A stretch of DNA of 64,000 nucleotides, from contig NW_006499973.1 of NCBI RefSeq assembly GCF_000471905.2, forward strand, positions 3,414,225 to 3,478,224, read 5' to 3'. The position numbers and the translations under genes were made by a program. The stretch's first letter is position 1, and each line of letters opens with the position of its first letter. Below, one piece after another: positions 1 to 34,689 of this stretch. The stretch is from Amborella trichopoda (Eukaryota > Streptophyta > Magnoliopsida > Amborellales > Amborellaceae). A model generated the notes under the pieces. It was given only the letters and a program-made list of their open reading frames with translations. It searched no databases and had not been told where the DNA came from.

Positions 1-564
1 GGTCGGACTAATCGGATCAGGCTAGGACCGACTAGTTTGCCCGATCGGTCGTTTTGAACACTATTTTGAACTTGTGAACGACACATTTGTAGGCGTCCGA
101 TTTGAAGGAATACCAATCTTTCTTATGTTTAATTTGGAAATTTGGGGTGTTCTATGAATTCTCCTTAAAATTTTAAGCTTTGCAAATGACACGCCAGCGG
201 CCGCCCACTGTCAATCCAGCGGACAAGGAAGACTTAAGAGAGATATTTTAGACTATTTATGTGAGAAATTGAAAAAGAAAAATGTTTGGTAGGGCTGCAC
301 CCCTCGTTAAAATAAGTAAAGCCTCACTCAAAAACTCGCAAAAAATTGTAGTTTTAGAGTTGACAAAACCTTTAAATCAATGATCTCGTCTCGACAACAA
401 TGGTTGTTGAAAAATTTAGATTTCAAATCGAAAAAATAGTATATATTGTAACACAATCTCTAAACGGTCCATTTTGCCGTAAAAATAAATGTTCACAAAT
501 TTACAAGATTTGTACTTATTTTTTGGGAAAATATCTCTTAACTCTATATTTTTGGATTCCATTT
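1..564. other. Intergenic DNA, no gene seen
   Basis: AT-rich sequence with scattered stops in all frames. A GC-richer stretch at 1-60 repeats GACTAATC-like words that recur around 2250-2310, which suggests an anonymous dispersed repeat. The short open frame at 400-648 has no family resemblance and runs into the repeat that follows. Confidence 0.5.
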
Positions 565-1612
565 CGTAGGAGACCCAATAATTTAAACTATTTCTTGCGG
601 CATAAAGTCTCTATCTTTTGTATCTTCCTATCCCCTAGATCTTTTTGACCATATATTATTGACCTAAACATTTTGTAAGATGACTCAATGTCAATCTCCC
701 TCAAAACCCTCTATCTCTCCCCTCTCTCTCTCTGAAACCTCTGCATCTATTTTTTTGTCCCAAAAAATGGAAAGAGTTTCAAAAGAACAAAGATGAACAA
801 TCATAAACCTCAAACTCAGTTGAGACCTGCTTCGAGAGAACTCTATTGAAAAAAAAAATTAGTGAAGTGAATCAAAAAACCCAAATCTAGCTAAAATTGA
901 GTAAATACAAAATATAACTGAAAATCAACCACTTTCAAACTAGGAATTAATAAATACAAGGAGAAATACAATAGAGATTGAGTGAGGTGAGTTTCTCATA
1001 AAAAAAAAGTTTCTAAAAAACAGGACATTGAGGGACGTGAAGAGAGAGAAAGAGACATCGTCTTTGGTGACGTGCCATATTGGGAGAGATTATTGCAACT
1101 GATCGTCTTCCTTATCGAATTATTTATATGGGAAGTATTATTGGAATTGAATCCCTCTGTTAATCTTATCCCAAATACCACAACAACGTCATTGTCATTG
1201 CTGCTATCCTGCAAGCAAGTTCCCGAGCTATGGCCATTGTTGTCGCACTGTGAGCAGCTCTGCTAACACATCTTCTCTCTAGCGCCATCCCCTCTCTCTA
1301 GAGAGAGAAATAGAGGAGATAACATGCTCTCTCTTTCTTTCTACATAAAACTAGAGAGAGAAAGAGAGATAGAGGAATATAGATGGCTCGAGCTAAAGAT
1401 CCAAATTTAAAGGTGACCAAATTAAGAGTTGGAGACATTCAAAGAGAAAAGAGAGGATGAGAGAGGTGAGATATAAAGTTTTGATAGAGATAGAGATGGA
1501 GTTATTTTACAAAATATTTAGAATAATAATGTATGATTAACGGGGTCTAGGGTAGAAAGATAGAAAAGATAAAAACTTTATGTCGTAAGAAATAATTTAA
1601 ATTTTTAAGTTT
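565..1612. repeat. Long-inverted-repeat element (family D), copy 1
   Basis: The left arm, about 570-745, and the right arm, about 1440-1605 read on the other strand, are imperfect reverse complements. Both contain CATAAAGT, then a TATCTTTT-TATCTT run, a TCTTCC/CCCTA stretch, an ATTATTGACCTAAA-like stretch, TTTTGTAA and then CT-rich DNA. The centre holds CT/GA-rich tracts (about 720-760 and 1270-1375). No coding frame is present. The same arms recur near 37950-38165 and 43930-44165. The layout fits a non-autonomous inverted-repeat (foldback or MITE-like) DNA element. Confidence 0.6.
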
Positions 1613-2244
1613 TTTGATAAATGAAAATAAAAAATAAAAAAAATTTATAAATCATAAAAATTTCTAATATCCAAAAAAAAAAATTTCAGAGGATCTAAGG
1701 TGAGGCTTTACTTTGTCACGAAAGGCTAGGCCTATACAAATTGCATGCGTTGAAAAATTTGGAATCTGTTGCGAGAGAGTGGGTCCCAAGATCAATGTGG
1801 CACGCGTTCAATGATTAAGCTTTAGAAAAAGGACGGTACATATGTTCCAATAATGAGAAAGCCACCATTTTATGAACATTCCCAAAAATACCCTGTAACC
1901 AAAATCCCTTTTTTTTTTTTGCAACCGTCAAAGAAGTGTCCCCCAAAATTATAGATTCGAAATTCAGTAAACATATAAATCTTTTGAATTTGATTCACCT
2001 GATTAGAGTAAATTTCAATGAGAAGACCAAAAATGTTTAGAAGTTGGAGCAAATTAAACAAAGAAACAAAATTCTTATATTAAGTTTCTCGTCGAACGGT
2101 AGGCGTCCTGGACGCATGAGTCCACTACAATTTCTTATGGATTTTGAAGTTAGAAAGTCATCTAAATCACATTACAAACAGAGCCATGAATTTGCACCTT
2201 AAAAGCATACGCACGATGGTAGATAGTTATAAGTCAAAACTTTA
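1613..2244. other. Intergenic DNA, no gene seen
   Basis: AT-rich, with homopolymer A and T runs and no convincing frame or splice structure. Confidence 0.5.
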
Positions 2245-2960
2245 AAAAATTGGTGATCAGGATCGAAACCGGCTAATCTGGACCGGGGATTAGTCGGATT
2301 GATCCGAATCCCATAAAATATTGGGAATCAAAGGGTTTCTCCAATAGAACTATCATGTTCTGTCAAAAATTAGTCTATATTTTTTAAAAATTTAATTGTT
2401 GAACGTGTTAGTTTTGGCCAGTTTCGGTTGGCCCCCACTTAATTTTTTTTATTTTCTTTTTAGTTTTTTCAAGACGCCGATCCATTGAACCGGATAAAAA
2501 AACTAGCAAGGGGCTCTAGCCCACTGATATATTTTTCATAACCTTGTTTTAAGCATGGGTGAAAATAGACTATGATTGAAATTCAATAACTTGTTTTTCA
2601 AATTGGGGGCCGAGAAAGAAATTTTTTATTCAAGATCCATCTGCAGAGATACGAGAATAGATTGGGTCGGCAAGTCCACCAAAACCTTGTTTATGCTCAA
2701 GATTTGCTTATTGCCTTCTAGGTTGGCAAAGGGCCCCGCGGGCTGGCCCTAAGAAAGTAAGGTCTTGCGCACAAACTATGGCCCGAGGGTGCGGCTAGGG
2801 CTAGGGCTAGTGCTAGTGCTAGTGCTGGCTTGACCATTCTTTTTTATTTTTTATTTTTTTTTCAATGATTTTTGGACCGGCCTAGTCTAACCGTGGCCCT
2901 ATAGGGTTAGGCTAGGCTTGGACGCCATCCATATAGGGACAAGGGCTGGGCTTGGGCCCA
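2245..2960. repeat. GC-richer anonymous dispersed repeats with a hexamer array
   Basis: Two GC-richer islands (about 2250-2530 and 2690-2960) stand out from AT-rich flanks. At about 2797-2828 there is a short hexamer array of GCTAGG changing to GCTAGT. The second island is rich in GGCC/GGGC words repeated on both strands at its two ends. No coding potential is visible. Confidence 0.4.
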
Positions 2961-3299
2961 GGCCCGATGCCACCCTTTTGGCTTTTACGATTCCTATGAC
3001 TCTAGTGCCACTTATTAAGAGTAGTTTCAAAGGGGCACCCAAATAGGTGGAGACCACCGAAGCTCCATTTAATATAGATATACAATATTGGGAAGTTTAT
3101 CTATATATACCTAACTTATCCGGTAGCATTTTATTATTATTATTTTTTGCGTAAGTCATTTTATTATTTTTTCAAGTTTCAACTATTCCAAACCTGATAT
3201 GTTTGACATTTTTAAATTTCTTGGGTGCTTTACACAAAATTTCCTTAACTATTATTACTATCCAGTAAGACAAGGGTATAAAACTTATTTTCTATATCC

Positions 3300-3870
3300 T
3301 GCAAATATTATATAACAAGACCATTTACTTTCGGTATATAGAGGTCATAATTATTATTAAGCAATAGAGGAGCTTGAGATTGTCATTGTTTTGCGCACAA
3401 AGTCTAGTACGACACTATCTTATGCAAAAAACGTCTAGTAAGACTAGGGTACAAAACTGATTTTGTAGTTCCTGATGTTATATAATGAAACTATTTATTT
3501 TTGATACATAGATGTCACAATTATTATCAATCGGATTTCAAATAGAGGTGGCACAATGTCCGAATTTAAATCTATTGAATATTGTGGCATACTTTCATTT
3601 ATTAGATTTCGAATCGAATGGCTAACAAAGTTTCCGACCTCCTTTTTTTTATAAGTAATGGGTCTTATAATATACAATCCTTAAAAAATGAGGTTAATCT
3701 TAAAAAACTTGAGAGAGAAAAAGATAACTATCGTAGAAAAAAATATCTTGGGTTAATCTTGAAAAACCTGATATAGAATTTATTAGATTTTTCATCCAAT
3801 GGCTAAAAACGATTGTGACCTTCTTGTCCAATAGGTAATGGGTCTCCTAATAGCCAATCATCAAAGGAGC
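3300..3870. repeat. Degenerate family C inverted-repeat MITE copies
   Basis: Words such as CCATTTACTTTCGG, GTCACAATTATTAT and CATCCAATGGCTAA occur here in direct and inverted form. The same words define clearer copies at about 37700-37944, 50575-50812 and 56320-56552. This stretch looks like at least two overlapping decayed copies, so the outer ends are uncertain. Confidence 0.45.
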
Positions 3871-4174
3871 TGGTTTCTATGCGGTCATGCCCGTATGCAT
3901 AGAAATGCGGGCCTATTAATAAATCTATTTTTAAGATAAATTTTAAGACTTAATTTTTAAGGACATGTAATATCTAACATGGAGATCACAAATATAAAAA
4001 ATAAGTATATTTAAAAACTTAAAATAATAATTCTAGTAAGAAAATATTTGGACTGTTAGTTTCATGGTTTTTAAATAGAACACCTACTTGCATCCATTTT
4101 AAGATGGATGCTTTACACTTTTCGGACTGTATATATAGAAATGCGGTCTAGCCAGCATGAAACAATTTTTCATC
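3871..4174. repeat. Family B MITE-like element, copy 1
   Basis: It begins TTTCTATGCGG and ends with ATAGAAATGCGGTCTAGCC then CATGAAACAATTTT, so the termini are partial reverse complements of each other. The interior carries GGACATGTAATATCTAACAT and ACACCTACTTGCATCCAT. The same order recurs at 5731-6009 and 44766-45094. About 300 bp, AT-rich and non-coding, as expected of a MITE. Confidence 0.65.
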
Positions 4175-4250
4175 ATTAATCATCATGAGGTTAATCCTAA
4201 AAAAACTGATAAAGAAATAGATTAACTTTAGTTAATCTTCTTAGAAAAAA

Positions 4251-4595
4251 GTTTATATAAGGTTGCAACCTTAAAATGTAGAATTACGGATGCACTTTGA
4301 AAATCTATCGGAAAATATTGTTTTAATGTTGAAAGACACTCTTAATTGATCATCTCGATATTGAGATATATGGTTATGAAAAATAGAAAGAATTTTGAAT
4401 CCTAAAAATAGTACATTTTGTAACACTTTATCTAGACCGTTCATTTTAAAGATTTTCATATATTTATATTTATAGATCTAGTTGATTTTAACTATTTTAG
4501 GAGTTTAAAATTTTATAATTAGATAAAAAAATAGATTTAATCTTATGAATATTTTACATCAAAATTATATGTTGTAATAAAATTGGGTAATGAAA
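4251..4595. repeat. Family A MITE-like element, copy 1
   Basis: It starts TTTATATAAGGTTGCAACCTTA, containing the near-palindrome AAGGTTGCAACCTT, then GATCATCTCGATATTGAGAT and TAAAATTTTATAATTAGA. Fuller copies lie at 15776-16155 (opposite orientation) and 26561-26920. The far terminus here is not obvious, so the right boundary is approximate. Confidence 0.6.
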
Positions 4596-4636
4596 AAGTT
4601 AATGACCTAGTAATGAAAAAAGTTAATTTGGATAGA

Positions 4637-4690
4637 TGACGTAAGACGAGGGTACTTTAGACATGTCCACCTAGAATTATGCCTATAAAT
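4637..4690 (+). promoter_or_regulatory. AMMECR1 core promoter: TATA box and upstream TGACGTAA
   Basis: A TATAAAT box lies at 4684-4690, about 350 bp before the AMMECR1 start codon. A TGACGTAA motif of the bZIP-binding type lies at 4637-4644. A start site near 4715-4720 would be normal spacing for a plant TATA promoter. This is inference from motif and position only. Confidence 0.5.
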
Positions 4691-4714
4691 GCTCTGCTTC
4701 TCCTTTGGAAAAGC

Positions 4715-5038
4715 TGATATTTTTTTCTTCAATTTTGGGATTAATTCCAGAAAGTGAGCTTCTTTTTGAAGAAAAATTACAAAAAAAAAAAAGAAAAAAG
4801 AAGAAGCTCAAGTCTGGAAATTTCATCCCAGAAAACCCAATTCTGAAACCACCCTTGTTGTCAATTTCTTTTACACATTTCCCCGTTATTCTTTCGTCTT
4901 TGCATTTATTTTGTGCTTTAAAGTGGTGTAGAACTTGCTTAGATGTTCTGGAACTCAAAGCTCTGATTTTTTGGTTCCGATCTTCCTTATATTTTCAGAT
5001 CCTCGCTGGTTTTTCTGGTTCGCTTTTTGCATTATAAA
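4715..5038 (+). other. Probable 5' UTR of the AMMECR1 gene
   Basis: Lies between the inferred transcription start and the ATG at 5039. It is T-rich with purine runs at 4790-4810. It contains an open frame from 4705 that overlaps the leader, but its protein has low-complexity Lys runs and no family features. The true 5' end and any leader intron are unknown. Confidence 0.4.
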
Positions 5039-27701
<22,663 letters not shown>

Positions 27702-28429
27702 TCCAAAAGCAGCTTCTGTTACAAAGAAGCTACATATTTATGAAAAACTGATTTGCAGTTGGGTTAAGGATTTTGGTCAAGTGCCATGATCTGTTCTTTA
27801 TTGCTAATTGCTTTTGTCCTCATTGGTGTTCAAATTCCTTTGAAAGAAAGGATTTGAACTAAAAACACTGTGATTTATACTAAAAAATGGAACTAAAAAC
27901 ACTTTGATTTATACTCAAAAGTGGACTTAAAAGCATGTATAGACCCATGCATTAGTTTTCCATTGTGATGGAAATGATAGCTGGGAAGATATTTAAGATC
28001 GTGTCTATTGTTGTTAAGGGGGTGTGTGTGCGCGTGTTTGTGAATGTGTGTGCATGTGTGGATTGAAGGGCCTAATTCTGCTCGTTTTGTGTGTACGTGT
28101 CATGCATGTGATCGGAGTGGGGACTAATACTGAGGCGGTGTACATGTAATTGAGAAATTGAGGGGATTAAAGTTTGCTTACTGGGGCATGTTAGAGCTTG
28201 GAGGTAAATGAAACGGGGGGAGAAAGATCAACTGAAACCAAAAAAAAAAAAACACAAAAACAAAACAAAAGCAGCAAAAAAAAAAAAAAAGAAGAGAGGA
28301 GAGAATAATTGTCCTGTTTTGTAAACAATATGGAGTTGATAATAAAACAAATAATAAAGAGAACGAATGATTTTCTTGTTATAAGGTAGCCTGTGATGAG
28401 CTATCCCAAGATAAGAGTTGCCACTTACG
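27702..28429 (+). other. AMMECR1 downstream region, low-complexity
   Basis: The 3' UTR end is not defined. It contains a roughly 36-bp tandem duplication (27856-27925, unit with GGAACTAAAAACACT and TGATTTATACT), a GT-rich tract at 28019-28065 and A-runs at 28238-28292. AATAAA-like words occur at about 28340-28355. Confidence 0.5.
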
Positions 28430-28563
28430 AAGTATAAACTCTACTTATAGATACAAGGAAAGAGTTTAATTGGTCAGCGCTTGACGATTTGCAACGGTGT
28501 CTTAGGCTCAAGTCCTATCAAGGGTAGGGGCCCTCTTCCCACTATCACTGAAAAAAAAAAAAA
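28430..28563 (+). repeat. Possible tRNA-derived SINE fragment
   Basis: AATTGGTCAGCGCTTGACG resembles an RNA polymerase III A box. GGCTCAAGTCC, about 35 bp later, matches the B-box consensus closely. A 3' run of 13 A follows CTATCACTG. This order fits a tRNA-related SINE. No flanking target duplication was found, and no cloverleaf can be drawn with confidence. Confidence 0.35.
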
Positions 28564-28814
28564 TAGTAACAATTTTACTTGTACATGAACTTATGTTGGG
28601 CCAGCAATCGGCATAAAAGAACTTGGACGTTTAACCGGGCCACGACTCGCACATGATTGTGACCAAAGTTCATGTTGCCCACTCGGTCCTTAATTGTGGT
28701 TAATAGTTGGCTGAGGTTAACCGTGCTCCGACAGCGGTGCAAGGGCTGAATTAAACGTACACCAAATTTGTGCACGGGCTAAATAGCTGATTCATAGGTC
28801 TCTTTAATTTTCAG

Positions 28815-29165
28815 GCTCCCTCTGAAGGAGAGGCTCATGACTGTTTTGAATGATTTTATCTTTTGTTGTATATTATAGGTTTGTGTCATGGCTTGTGAGG
28901 ATATGGATTCACCTACGTTTGGAGCTCCAAGATTTCTTTGGCATTTGATGGATCCGAGCTCAAAGAAGGTCCCTGTGATGGAATATGAAATTGGGAAGGT
29001 GAAATTTTTTTCCACGAGTCCTATTACCGTGAATGCTCAACTTGAACATGCTTCGCTTTGTAATGGAATGAACTTTTCAGATTTTAGAAGAGCAAGACCT
29101 CACCATGGATCAATTCATTGACTTGGGCATTCTTTGTGGATGTGACTATTATGAGAGTATCAAAC
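28815..29165 (+). pseudogene. FEN1 (flap endonuclease 1) gene fragment, three exons
   Basis: Exon a (28815-28852) reads APSEGEAHDCF and then a stop. Exon b (28879-28998) reads [20 protein letters not shown], then [20 protein letters not shown]. Exon c (29081-29165) reads [20 protein letters not shown], then CDYYESIK. Introns keep TTTTCAG, ATAG, GTGAAA and GTAATG splice signals. FEN1 is a nuclear structure-specific 5' nuclease of Okazaki-fragment maturation and repair. This piece corresponds to the centre of the protein and retains five metal-binding acidic positions (the two Glu of APSExE, the two Asp of EDMD, the Asp of CGCDY). The N-terminal XPG domain and the PCNA-binding C-terminus were not found nearby. 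Exon a is broken, so this is a duplicated or relocated fragment rather than a working gene. Confidence 0.8.
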
Positions 29166-30172
29166 GTAATGCTGTCTTGAGTTGCTTTTTTTTATAATAA
29201 AAACATCGAATTACCATATATAATACGCACATTTTCATGTTTGCAACATTTCATATGTATTTGTTTTGATGATTTAGCCAAAAAAAAAAAGAAGAGACAT
29301 TTAATTTGCTGATTTTTATAGTATCAAGATCCATTTGCATGAGTGTGGCGTAGTTTGTTTGGTCAAAGTTATTCAACAGCCTTCCGTTTCCTTTAGGTCT
29401 GAGATTTAACGAGATCATCATTAAATGCGTCCTCCTTGTTTAAACATGAAAAAAAGAAGAGATAAAGCATTGTCCATTTTTTAGCCTAATTTTTTTATTG
29501 GAGAATGTCCATTGTGACTTCTGCTATGAAGGATGCTCCCCACAACCTAATAGATAGAACTGCCTGACAGGCTCCTTCTTGTTGGAGAACTGGTTGTGTC
29601 TAATGTGAGTAGATAGCATGTGTATATTAAAGTTGTCTTTAATAAGGATACAATACCTAGATGTGCCTCTTATTGTACATTGTATCTTTTTCTATTCTTA
29701 GTAAAAAGAAAAGATTTTGTCTTTTTTTCATTGCTGCATAGCCTCTTAGCTATCTGGAATAATTTCCTTTTTTTGTGCATCAAAAATTACATTCTTCCAA
29801 TATGGCACTACAGCTTTTTCAGATGGTTCCACATTTACTTCTCCGTGCACTTGCTTGTTTTAGTTCACGATAATGTTACAATATTACAGAATTTGTCAAA
29901 AAAAAAAATGCGACAGTATTACACTCTTAGTAATAGTCTCTCTTCCACGCACACATAATACTCTCTCTTCCACGCACACATAATAGCCAACACGATGGCC
30001 ATTGACACAAACACTTTTAAGTCTCATTCATCTAAACACGAATTGCAACTTCGGGCTTCTCTGCGTTAAATGGCAAAGTTCAACAACCTCCTTCTTTCTT
30101 CTTTTTTTTTGGATAATATTTTGAATTTTTAGTAATAAAATGGGTGGTAAAATGCATAACTGAAATTACATC
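29166..30172. other. Intergenic DNA with a 25-bp tandem repeat
   Basis: No gene seen. Two perfect or nearly perfect copies of a 25-bp unit (CTCTCTTCCACGCACACATA core) lie at 29936-29985. Confidence 0.6.
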
Positions 30173-30454
30173 CGTAGAAATTGTAATAAAAGAAATAGTG
30201 ATGAGTGAGAGATCAACAAAACATATACATGATTCCACAATGGTGCTTATGTCCACGGAAGGTAAACCGGTATCTCAATCATATGGATTACTCTAGTTTA
30301 TCAGATATTTATCAAGTTACAAATCTTGCCGTTTAGGAAACAAATGACAATACAATAGTAATCCCATAAAATAGGAAACTCAATATAGGGAATTTAATAT
30401 CTTGTAATATACAAGATAAGAAACTCAATATCTGGTTTCCATAACCATCAACAC
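30173..30454 (-). repeat. Copia 2 3' LTR
   Basis: On the - strand it starts TGTTGATGGTTATGGAAACC next to a GAGGGGGAG polypurine tract, and ends with CTATTTCTTTTATTACAATT-like sequence near 30173. It shares ordered words with both copia 3 LTRs, such as AATATTGAGTTTCCTATTTT and GGATTACTATTG. Confidence 0.75.
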
Positions 30455-30469
30455 TCCCCCTCAAGTTGG

Positions 30470-33400
30470 TGCGTAGATATCAATACAGCCCAACTTGGAC
30501 AGTATCTGTTGAAACTTTGTCTTTGCAATAGCTTTGGTGAACTTGTCTGCAAGTTGATATTCACTTCAAACATAAGGAATACTAATAATTTTTTACTGAA
30601 CATTTTCTCTTACATAGTGACAATTAACTTCTATGCACATGGTTCTTTCCTGAAAAACTGGATTGGAGGTAATATGCACAACTGCTTGATTATAATAGAA
30701 CATCTCCATTGGATTGACCATTGGGAACCCCATATCTTGAAATAGGTATTTTAGCTACATCAATTCACTTGTAATTGAAGTCATAACTCTATATTCGGCC
30801 TCTGCATTGGATCGAGCAACTACATTTTCTTTCTTGTTTTTTCAAGTAATTAAGTTTCCTCCGACCAATGTACAATAGCCGGTAGTAGATCTCCTATCAA
30901 TGGGACTATCTGCCCAGTCAGTATCAGAATAGCCAATAATATTAGTGTGACTATTTGGTTTCAACCAAACACCTCTGTGGAGTGACAACTTAACATATCT
31001 GAGAATCCTATCGACAGCTTCCATATGACATGATCTAAGAGCATGCATAAATTGACTAACAGGACTAACCGCATACATTATATTTGGTCGTATCATAGTC
31101 AAATAACTTAGTCTACCCACAAGTATTTAAAAGCGGCCCACATCTTCAAGAGGTTTTCCATTTATTGAATTAAGCTTGCAATTAATATCAACAGGAGTGT
31201 CAATGAGTTTGACTCCCAGCTGCCTAGTTTCTTTCAACAAATCAACTACATATTTCCTTTTAGAAATAAATAGTATCTTTTTTTTTAATGTGCTACTTCA
31301 ATGCCAAGAAAATACTTTAGCTGGCTAAGATCCTTGATGTCATTTTTTTTGTAAAGATAATTTTTAAGTTTCACGATGTTTTCTTTATCATTATCTGTAA
31401 TGATAACATCGTCAACATAAATGAGTACAACTATTATACCTGAAGTTCCCCTTTTTGTGAATATCGAAGAATCGACTGAGGTTCTAAGAAATCTGATACT
31501 CGTAAAGGTTGTGTTGAGTTTGCATACCATGCACGAGGTGATTGTTTAAGTCCATATAAAGCCTTTTTAATTTTCATACAAGACCAATTCTCATCTTCCT
31601 TAGAATGGCTAGGAGGAAGACTAATATAGACTTTTTCTTCAAGGTCAACATGTAAGAAGGCATTTTTAATATTCATTTGATATAGAGACTACCCACAATT
31701 AACTGCAATACATAAAAGAACACGAACAACATTCATCTTGACAACCGGTACAAAAGTCTCTTCATAGTCGACTACATAAGTTTGGGTAAATCCTTTGGCC
31801 ACCAACCTGACCTTATGTCTTTCAACAGACTCATGACTATTACATTTGATTTTTTAAACTTATCTACATGTAACTGTTTTCTTCCCTTTAGGTAGCTTGC
31901 CAATGTCCTAAGTATGGTTATTGTCAACTGCTTTAAGTTCCTCTTTTATGGTCTTCCTCCACACTGGTTGAGAAATAACATTTTGAAAATTGGTTGACTC
32001 AAAATTATTTTAAAAAAGAACTAAAAAAGCAAAATAGCTATGAGAGATATTTTCATAAGAAATATACTTTTGAACAGGATAAGAAACTACATAGTAAATA
32101 TAGAAATCTTGTAGTTTAGATGAAGGTTGAGAGATACGAGAAGACCTGTGTAAAGGGGGATCTGGTGGGGCCACTGTCATGACGGAGTCTTCTTCTTCTT
32201 CTAAACTAATTTGGTGAGTTTTAGAGGTATCTTTAGCTTCGACTTGATCATCACGACTTGTTCCGGGTGCGTTGGACACATCACTACTAATATTAGGCAA
32301 GGGTAAATGACTTATTGAACACTCCCCATGAGTCATATTATTAAAACCACTATCCAATGTGTCATGAAAATAAGACTCTGTTTCAACAAATTGAATATCT
32401 CTAGAAATATGCATTTTTCTGATTGTGGGATCATAACATTTGTATCATTTTTAATTGGAGAAGTATCCAATATGGATACATCTATTGGAATATTTATCAA
32501 GTTTATGCCGGTTGTGCCTAGCTACATAAACATAAGACACACATCCAAATACTCACAAATGAGAAAAATCAATTTTTTATTTTCCAAAATTTCAAGGGGA
32601 GATTTATCCTTAAGAATTTTACTTGGAAGTCTGTTAAAATATCTTAAGACCAATAAAGTTTTGGAACATGCATTTGAAACATCAAGGACCTTGTAGCTTT
32701 CAAAAAGTGCCTATTTTCCCTTCAGCAACTCCAATATACTGAGACGTTCCAGCACACGATGTATGATGTATAATACCAAGATTCTATAAATGCTCAGAAA
32801 AGGCTTTGTTCACATACTCTGTGCCATTATCAGTTCACATAATTCTGATCTTTCAGTTGTATTGAGTTGAAATTAGTTTGGAAAATTCTTTGAACACAGG
32901 GAAAACTTATGTTTTTTATTTAAATAAATATTCTCAAGTGGCACGAGACCAATCATCAATAAAAGTAACAAAATATTTAAAGCCAATATAAGAATCAACT
33001 GGGATGGGTCCCCACACATAAGAATATATCAAATAAAAGGGTTTATTTGAAACATGTATAGAAGTCTGAAAAAGAAGTCTTGTATGTTTTGAGAATTTAC
33101 ACACTTCACAAGAATGAGAGTTTAAAGATAGAGAGGGCATTAATATTTTTCAAAACTTTATCTGAAAGGTGTCCAAATCTCCAATGCCACAGTTTATTAA
33201 TATGGGAATTATCTTGATTGACAACCGAAGCCTTATTCTCTTGATTAAATAAATATATCCCATGAGACAATCTTCCTTCACCAATTTTCCTCCCCGTGAC
33301 CCGGTCCTGGAAAGTTATAGAGTTGGGGAAAAAAATAACATTATAATTTATGTTTTGAGTAATTCTACTAACAGACATCAAGTTAGAGGAACGAATGACA

Positions 33401-34105
33401 TAAACAGAACTTCAGAGTTAAGAGACTTGGAGAAGAAATTTGTCTTATCAACACTATTGATAGGAATCAAGGAACCATTAACAATAGACACTGGGTTCAT
33501 ATTTTTATTATTTTTTAAGTTGGATAGACACTGTAAGTTTCCAGTCATATGATTTGTGGCCCTTGAATCTCTTATCCAAGAAAAAATGTTGCAGAAAGAC
33601 ATGGAAGCATAATGGTTACCTGTGTCTAAGAATAAAGAAGTAAGATCCTATATAGACGAAGAACCAATGTTGTTACTTGGTTGCTGATAATTATCACAGT
33701 TGTAGTGATGAGTTTGAGTGGTTACGGTATGAGGGGTAGATCTATTGGTTATCTTGTTATTAATAGGCCTTAAGTGTGGGTATAATACCCAATACTTATC
33801 ATTCACATGCCCCATATTTTTGCACTGATCACATCTAGGGTGCCCTCTATTACTACGACCCCTTCCACCATCGTAATAATTGTTAGAGCTTCTAAGTTCA
33901 CTATTATTTTGAGGCCTTTTTGTTTCATATTTTTCAACACTTTTTTCCAGATGTTTTGAAATTGAAATTCATGATTTTCTTTCTTGTTATGTGTTCAAGT
34001 TTAAATTTTCCAAAGAAAACGAAAAACAACTTTCGACCAAACAAAATAATTAAGTCCATTCAAAGGAACAATAATAAATTTCATTCTGGAGTTAAGTTTT
34101 GAATC
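30470..34105 (-). pseudogene. Copia 2 gag-pol remains
   Basis: On the - strand: a gag start-like block (GLNYFVW near 34050), a zinc knuckle CDQCKNMGHVNDKYW near 33800, a protease block WIRDSRATNHMTGNLQCL, a pre-integrase LWHWRFGHLSDKVL, and integrase FVTFIDDWSRAT. RT follows with MNIKNAFLHVDLEEKVYISL, KALYGLKQSPRAWYA and the catalytic LIYVDDVIITDND, then RNase H with GYSDTDWADSPIDRRSTTGY. The protease has Arg in place of the usual Gly of DSGA. Stops and shifts break the polyprotein. Confidence 0.75.
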
Positions 34106-34689
34106 AACCCTTACAAAGAGACAAAGAGAGTCAAGAGACTGTCCCGATTAATAAAAAGCAATTAAAGAATAGAAGATGGCTCAATCAAAACTAGCCGAAG
34201 TCCCCAATGAGCACTATCGTATCTCTCTCTACATATTGTCAATATGTATCCAACAGCTTGTAACAAAATCCTCACAATTGCAATAACAAGTTTCTTTCCT
34301 TAAAAATTGAATCTTACAAAAATACCCTCAAAATAATTTGCATACTAAGATCCAATACTGTGCAAACCAAGAGCCGCCAATAACCAATATGCACTTTGCA
34401 TACATTAAATTGCAGCCAACGATACTAACACCTACCCGCTCAATCTGAAGGACGAATGCGTATTGGAGACCCCTCAACACATGATGAAAAGGCCAACACC
34501 GAAAATCACTGTCCATGCAAATAGGTTTTGGTGTGCAAAATAGTTTGCAATGAAAAGAGGTTAGGGTTTGCAATCAAAAAAGGAAGTACCTTAGAAAGAG
34601 GGTTTGCAATGATCAAGCCTCTGTTGCTTCGTCGCCTATAGAGAGAGAGACATACTTGGATGTGATGGGCAAAAAAACGTACCACTGGA
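34106..34689. other. Intergenic DNA, no gene seen
   Basis: No recognisable element terminus or coding frame. Confidence 0.4.

Larger units (their letters stand above)
30173..34105 (-). mobile_element. Copia 2 retrotransposon, - strand, 5'-truncated
   Basis: The 3' LTR lies at 30173-30454, the polypurine tract and pol read leftward to it, and gag ends near 34100. The LTR and coding sequence closely resemble copia 3 (38926-43545), so both belong to one family. The 5' LTR and primer-binding site expected above 34105 are not found. The element is therefore truncated and no target duplication can be assigned. Confidence 0.8.

Noticed and set aside
28019..28065. GT-rich tract considered as a Z-DNA or regulatory element
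   Set aside because: Short and interrupted; nothing beyond composition supports a role.
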